Program-made: the position numbers and the translations under genes
Assembly (NCBI GenBank): GCA_022866195.1
Contig: JALHUF010000590.1
Location: forward strand, 1 to 9,175
Length of the DNA stretch: 9,175 nucleotides
Direction of reading: 5' to 3'
Origin: Terriglobia bacterium
GTDB lineage: Bacteria; Acidobacteriota; Terriglobia; UBA7540
The notes under the pieces: model-generated
Database searches by the model: none
The model's input: only the letters and a program-made list of their open reading frames with translations
What the model was told of the DNA's origin: nothing
In this document: positions 6,996-9,175 of the stretch, piece after piece
How the letters are laid out: the number at the start of each line of letters is the position of its first letter
How positions within the stretch are numbered: the first letter of the stretch is position 1

Positions 6996-7953
6996 ACGCC
7001 CACCACATTTCCTGCAGTCTCTCTTTAATGACAATCTGGTTGAGCAAGGTCGCGGCCTTCGTCAGCCCTTCATCAATCGACATCAAGCTATCCTCGTGCT
7101 CGATGGAGAGCACGTCGTCGTACCCCACCATCTGGAGCGTGGAGACGAAATCTCCCCAGAAATCCGGTCCGTGGCCGTAGCCCACGGTGCGAAAGATCCA
7201 GGAGCGATTCTTCTCGTCGCGGTAGGGTTTGGTGTCGAGGACGCCGTTCACCCGATAGTTGACTTCGTACATCCGCGTGTCCTTGGCGTGCACGTGGAAG
7301 ACCGCCCCGCCCAAAATGCGGACCGCGGCGCAGGGATCAATGCCCTGCCAGAACAGGTGGCTGGGGTCGAAGTTGCAGCCGAGGGCGGGCCCGGCCGCCG
7401 CGCGCAGCCTCAGCAACGTCTCCGGGTTGTACACCACAAAGCCCGGATGCATCTCGAGGCCAATGCGCACCCCATGGTCCTCGGCGAACTTGGCGCGCTT
7501 CTTCCAGTAGGGGATGACCTTCTTCTCCCACTGCCAGGCGAGGAGCTCGGGAAAGTCCGGAGGCCAGGCGGCCGTGACCCAGTTGGGGTACTTGGCAGCA
7601 TCAGAATCTCCCGGACAGCCCGAGAAATCAATGATGGTGCGCACGCCCAACTTCTCGGCCAGGAGGATGGTTTTGCGACTGACCTCTGCGTGGGCATCGC
7701 CGATTTTCCTGTCAGGGTGGAGCGGGTTACCGTGACAGCTCAGGGCGCTGATGGAAATCCCCTGGTCATCGAGCTTCTGTCTGAATTCCTTGAGCTTGGG
7801 GGACGCGTTCAACCATTCCAGCTTTAAGTGCGGGTCGCCGGGGTAGTTGCCGGTTCCCAGCTCAATCGTGCGGATCCCCAGCGGCTTGATCTTCTTGATG
7901 ACTTCGTCAAGGCTGAGCTTCGCAAACAGGGCGGTGAAGAGTCCTACTTTCAT
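6994..7953 (-). CDS. Sugar phosphate isomerase/epimerase, xylose isomerase-like TIM barrel
   Basis: A 319-residue protein of the AP endonuclease family 2 / xylose isomerase-like TIM-barrel group, metal-dependent isomerases and epimerases of sugars. Seen in order: IELGTGNYPGD (30-40), ISALSCHGNPLHP (68-80), IDFSGCPGD (108-116), GLEMHPGF (165-172), CNFDPSHLFW (193-202), VFHVHAKDT (218-226), and SIEHED (283-288). The expected metal ligands are E167, D196, H220 or H222 and E285, one on each late barrel strand. An upstream extension of the frame to 8424 is rejected: GGAG lies 7 bases before the ATG at 7953, the protein there starts exactly like the family, and a promoter lies inside the extension. 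First gene of the operon. Substrate unknown; it may isomerise a pentose or a keto-sugar made by the neighbouring oxidoreductase. It is too divergent from XylA to call xylose isomerase. Confidence 0.88.
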   Translation of the reverse strand: MKVGLFTALFAKLSLDEVIKKIKPLGIRTIELGTGNYPGDPHLKLEWLNASPKLKEFRQKLDDQGISISALSCHGNPLHPDRKIGDAHAEVSRKTILLAEKLGVRTIIDFSGCPGDSDAAKYPNWVTAAWPPDFPELLAWQWEKKVIPYWKKRAKFAEDHGVRIGLEMHPGFVVYNPETLLRLRAAAGPALGCNFDPSHLFWQGIDPCAAVRILGGAVFHVHAKDTRMYEVNYRVNGVLDTKPYRDEKNRSWIFRTVGYGHGPDFWGDFVSTLQMVGYDDVLSIEHEDSLMSIDEGLTKAATLLNQIVIKERLQEMWWA

Positions 7954-7960
7954 AGCGCTT

Positions 7961-7964
7961 CTCC
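7961..7964 (-). promoter_or_regulatory. Ribosome binding site deciding the isomerase start
   Basis: Minus-strand GGAG lies 7 bases before the ATG at 7953. It sits in the loop of a possible short hairpin with arms AGCGC (7954-7958) and GCGCT (7974-7978), so access could be modulated, though the stem is only 5 bp. Confidence 0.65.
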
Positions 7965-8065
7965 ATTTGCAGGGCGCTGGGGGGGAGCGCTCGCCAGGCA
8001 TGTCGTCCCCCACCGGCGCCCCCAGTCGCCGGATGGGATCGTGGATTCCCGCGCGCGCGAGGCCA

Positions 8066-8094
8066 AATCTAGCTACCAGTGGAGCCATCGTCAA
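8066..8094 (-). promoter_or_regulatory. Promoter of the minus-strand sugar operon
   Basis: Minus-strand TTGACG (8094-8089) and TAGATT (8071-8066) are separated by exactly 17 bases, matching the sigma-70 consensus at 5 of 6 and 4 of 6 positions. Transcription would begin near 8059, giving a leader of about 105 bases before the isomerase. The leader is GC-rich, contains a run of seven C on the sense strand (7985-7979) and can form several competing GC stems. No operator for a known regulator is obvious. Confidence 0.6.
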
Positions 8095-8235
8095 GGGGAA
8101 AATCGGGGCTCTGCCCCCGGGGGGGCGCAAATCGCCCGGCGCGCAAGGCTGGCGCGGTTGGTGAGACTCGTGGCGGTTCTTGGTCGTGACTGGCTTTGCC
8201 CAACGGCGAGAGAGGATTTTTTTTGTAAGGAGGGC
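8095..8235. other. Spacer between divergent operon and rRNA promoters
   Basis: No gene is seen. There is a GC palindrome with a G7 run (8113-8126) and, directly upstream of the rRNA -35, a run of eight T (8217-8224) that could serve as an UP-like element for RNA polymerase alpha subunits. Confidence 0.45.
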
Positions 8236-8264
8236 TTGACAAGGCGAAGGTTCGCGTGTAATCT
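8236..8264 (+). promoter_or_regulatory. rRNA operon promoter
   Basis: A perfect -35 TTGACA (8236-8241) is followed after 17 bases by TAATCT (8259-8264), which keeps the three most important -10 positions (first T, A, last T). An AT-rich T8 tract lies just upstream. The predicted start near 8271 gives a 5' leader of about 275 bases before mature 16S. Position, strand and downstream boxA agree with a role in rRNA transcription. Confidence 0.7.
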
Positions 8265-8358
8265 TAACAACTGCTCTGCAAGGGAAACACCCCACAGAGT
8301 TGTCGGCAGTAAGGAGCCGAGCCAGATACGAAGGCTGGACGCAGTACTGTCGATCCTG

Positions 8359-8392
8359 CCCCGAATTCGGGGGCCCCGATGCCAAATCGGGG
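8359..8392 (+). promoter_or_regulatory. boxB-like hairpins before boxA
   Basis: A perfect palindrome (8359-8372, CCCCGAATTCGGGG) is followed at once by a stem-loop with arms CCCCGAT (8374-8380) and ATCGGGG (8386-8392) around a 5-base loop. The second stem lies 6 bases before boxA, where boxB lies in rRNA leaders. Because both have CCCCG/CGGGG arms, they can also pair with each other, giving alternative folds. Confidence 0.55.
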
Positions 8393-8398
8393 ACGAAC

Positions 8399-8410
8399 TG
8401 CTCTTTGACA
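8399..8410 (+). promoter_or_regulatory. boxA antitermination site of the rRNA leader
   Basis: TGCTCTTTGACA differs at one base from the E. coli rrn boxA TGCTCTTTAACA. This RNA element recruits NusB and NusE (ribosomal protein S10) so that polymerase reads through the untranslated rRNA operon. Its place, about 130 bases after the promoter and after a boxB-like stem, is as expected. Confidence 0.8.
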
Positions 8411-8435
8411 ACTGAGTTGAGCATGCCACGTCACG

Positions 8436-8463
8436 TCTGGAATCTGGAATCTGAGATTCCGGA
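8436..8463 (+). repeat. Heptamer repeat forming leader hairpin 1
   Basis: TCTGGAA occurs twice in tandem (8436-8442, 8443-8449) and starts a third time. The second copy is also the 5' arm of a 9-bp stem (8443-8451 with 8455-8463, one G-U pair) with a 3-base loop. It may be a small relative of the heptamer arrays in the sugar operon. Confidence 0.55.
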
Positions 8464-8478
8464 CGAGCTAAGCGATCT

Positions 8479-8500
8479 CTTCCCCGGCTTGCCGGGGGAG
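8479..8500 (+). other. rRNA leader hairpin 2 with CUUG tetraloop
   Basis: A 9-bp stem (8479-8487 with 8492-8500, one G-U pair) closes the loop CTTG, a very stable tetraloop type. It is probably part of the precursor structure used in 16S maturation. Confidence 0.55.
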
Positions 8501-8514
8501 AACTCACAAATATC

Positions 8515-8536
8515 CACGCGCGAGCAGTCGCGCGTG
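8515..8536 (+). other. rRNA leader hairpin 3, next to the 16S 5' end
   Basis: A perfect 9-bp GC-rich stem (8515-8523 with 8528-8536) with a 4-base loop GCAG ends 8 bases before the predicted 16S 5' end. Its position suggests a role in leader folding or in guiding 5' end processing. Confidence 0.55.
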
Positions 8537-8544
8537 AGCCGATT

Positions 8545-9175
<631 letters not shown>

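Noticed and set aside
7954..8424. N-terminal extension of the isomerase frame by 157 codons
   Set aside because: The extension crosses the operon promoter, the rRNA promoter and boxA, has no family similarity, and the ATG at 7953 has a good ribosome binding site.

Overview
The window carries the 5' part of a 16S rRNA gene at its right edge (from about 8545). Left of it lies a block of sugar-metabolism genes, five of them on the minus strand and one on the plus strand. The rRNA has the universal 5' landmarks and several wordings that I associate with Acidobacteriota: the AATCAACGC start, the GGCACTGAAACACGGGCC stretch and the short helix 6. The genes are GC-rich. An uncultured soil or sediment acidobacterium is the likeliest source; this rests on memory of signature positions, not on a search.

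Layout, left to right. 1-339 has no convincing gene; it holds a possible outward-reading minus-strand promoter and the leader of a plus-strand ribokinase (340-1308, GTG start with a strong Shine-Dalgarno). A perfect 9-bp stem-loop (1313-1344) separates the ribokinase from the convergent minus-strand operon. Read in its own direction (right to left), that operon runs: promoter 8066-8094, TIM-barrel sugar phosphate isomerase/epimerase (7953-6994), Gfo/Idh/MocA oxidoreductase (6841-5681), xylulokinase (5581-4040), exported aldose 1-epimerase (3994-2894), exported DUF4380 protein (2871-1414). The rRNA promoter (8236-8264, plus) diverges from the operon promoter. It is followed by a boxB-boxA-like antitermination site and three compact hairpins just before mature 16S.

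How the genes may work together (inference): the mutarotase and the DUF4380 protein, both with export signals, would act on incoming or released sugars outside the cytoplasm. The isomerase/epimerase and the oxidoreductase, a pair often found together, would interconvert a sugar or keto-sugar inside. Xylulokinase would commit a ketopentose to the pentose phosphate pathway, and the separately transcribed ribokinase would phosphorylate ribose or a similar sugar. No transporter or regulator is visible.

The most unusual feature is non-coding. The two long gaps in the operon (between isomerase and oxidoreductase, and between oxidoreductase and xylulokinase) are filled by degenerate arrays with a strict 7-base period. 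Each is built as array - short core - inverted array, runs up to or into a neighbouring stop codon (and, in one case, the next start), and can fold into a hairpin. The two use different heptamers, so the shared property is period and architecture rather than sequence. A small third example sits in the rRNA leader.
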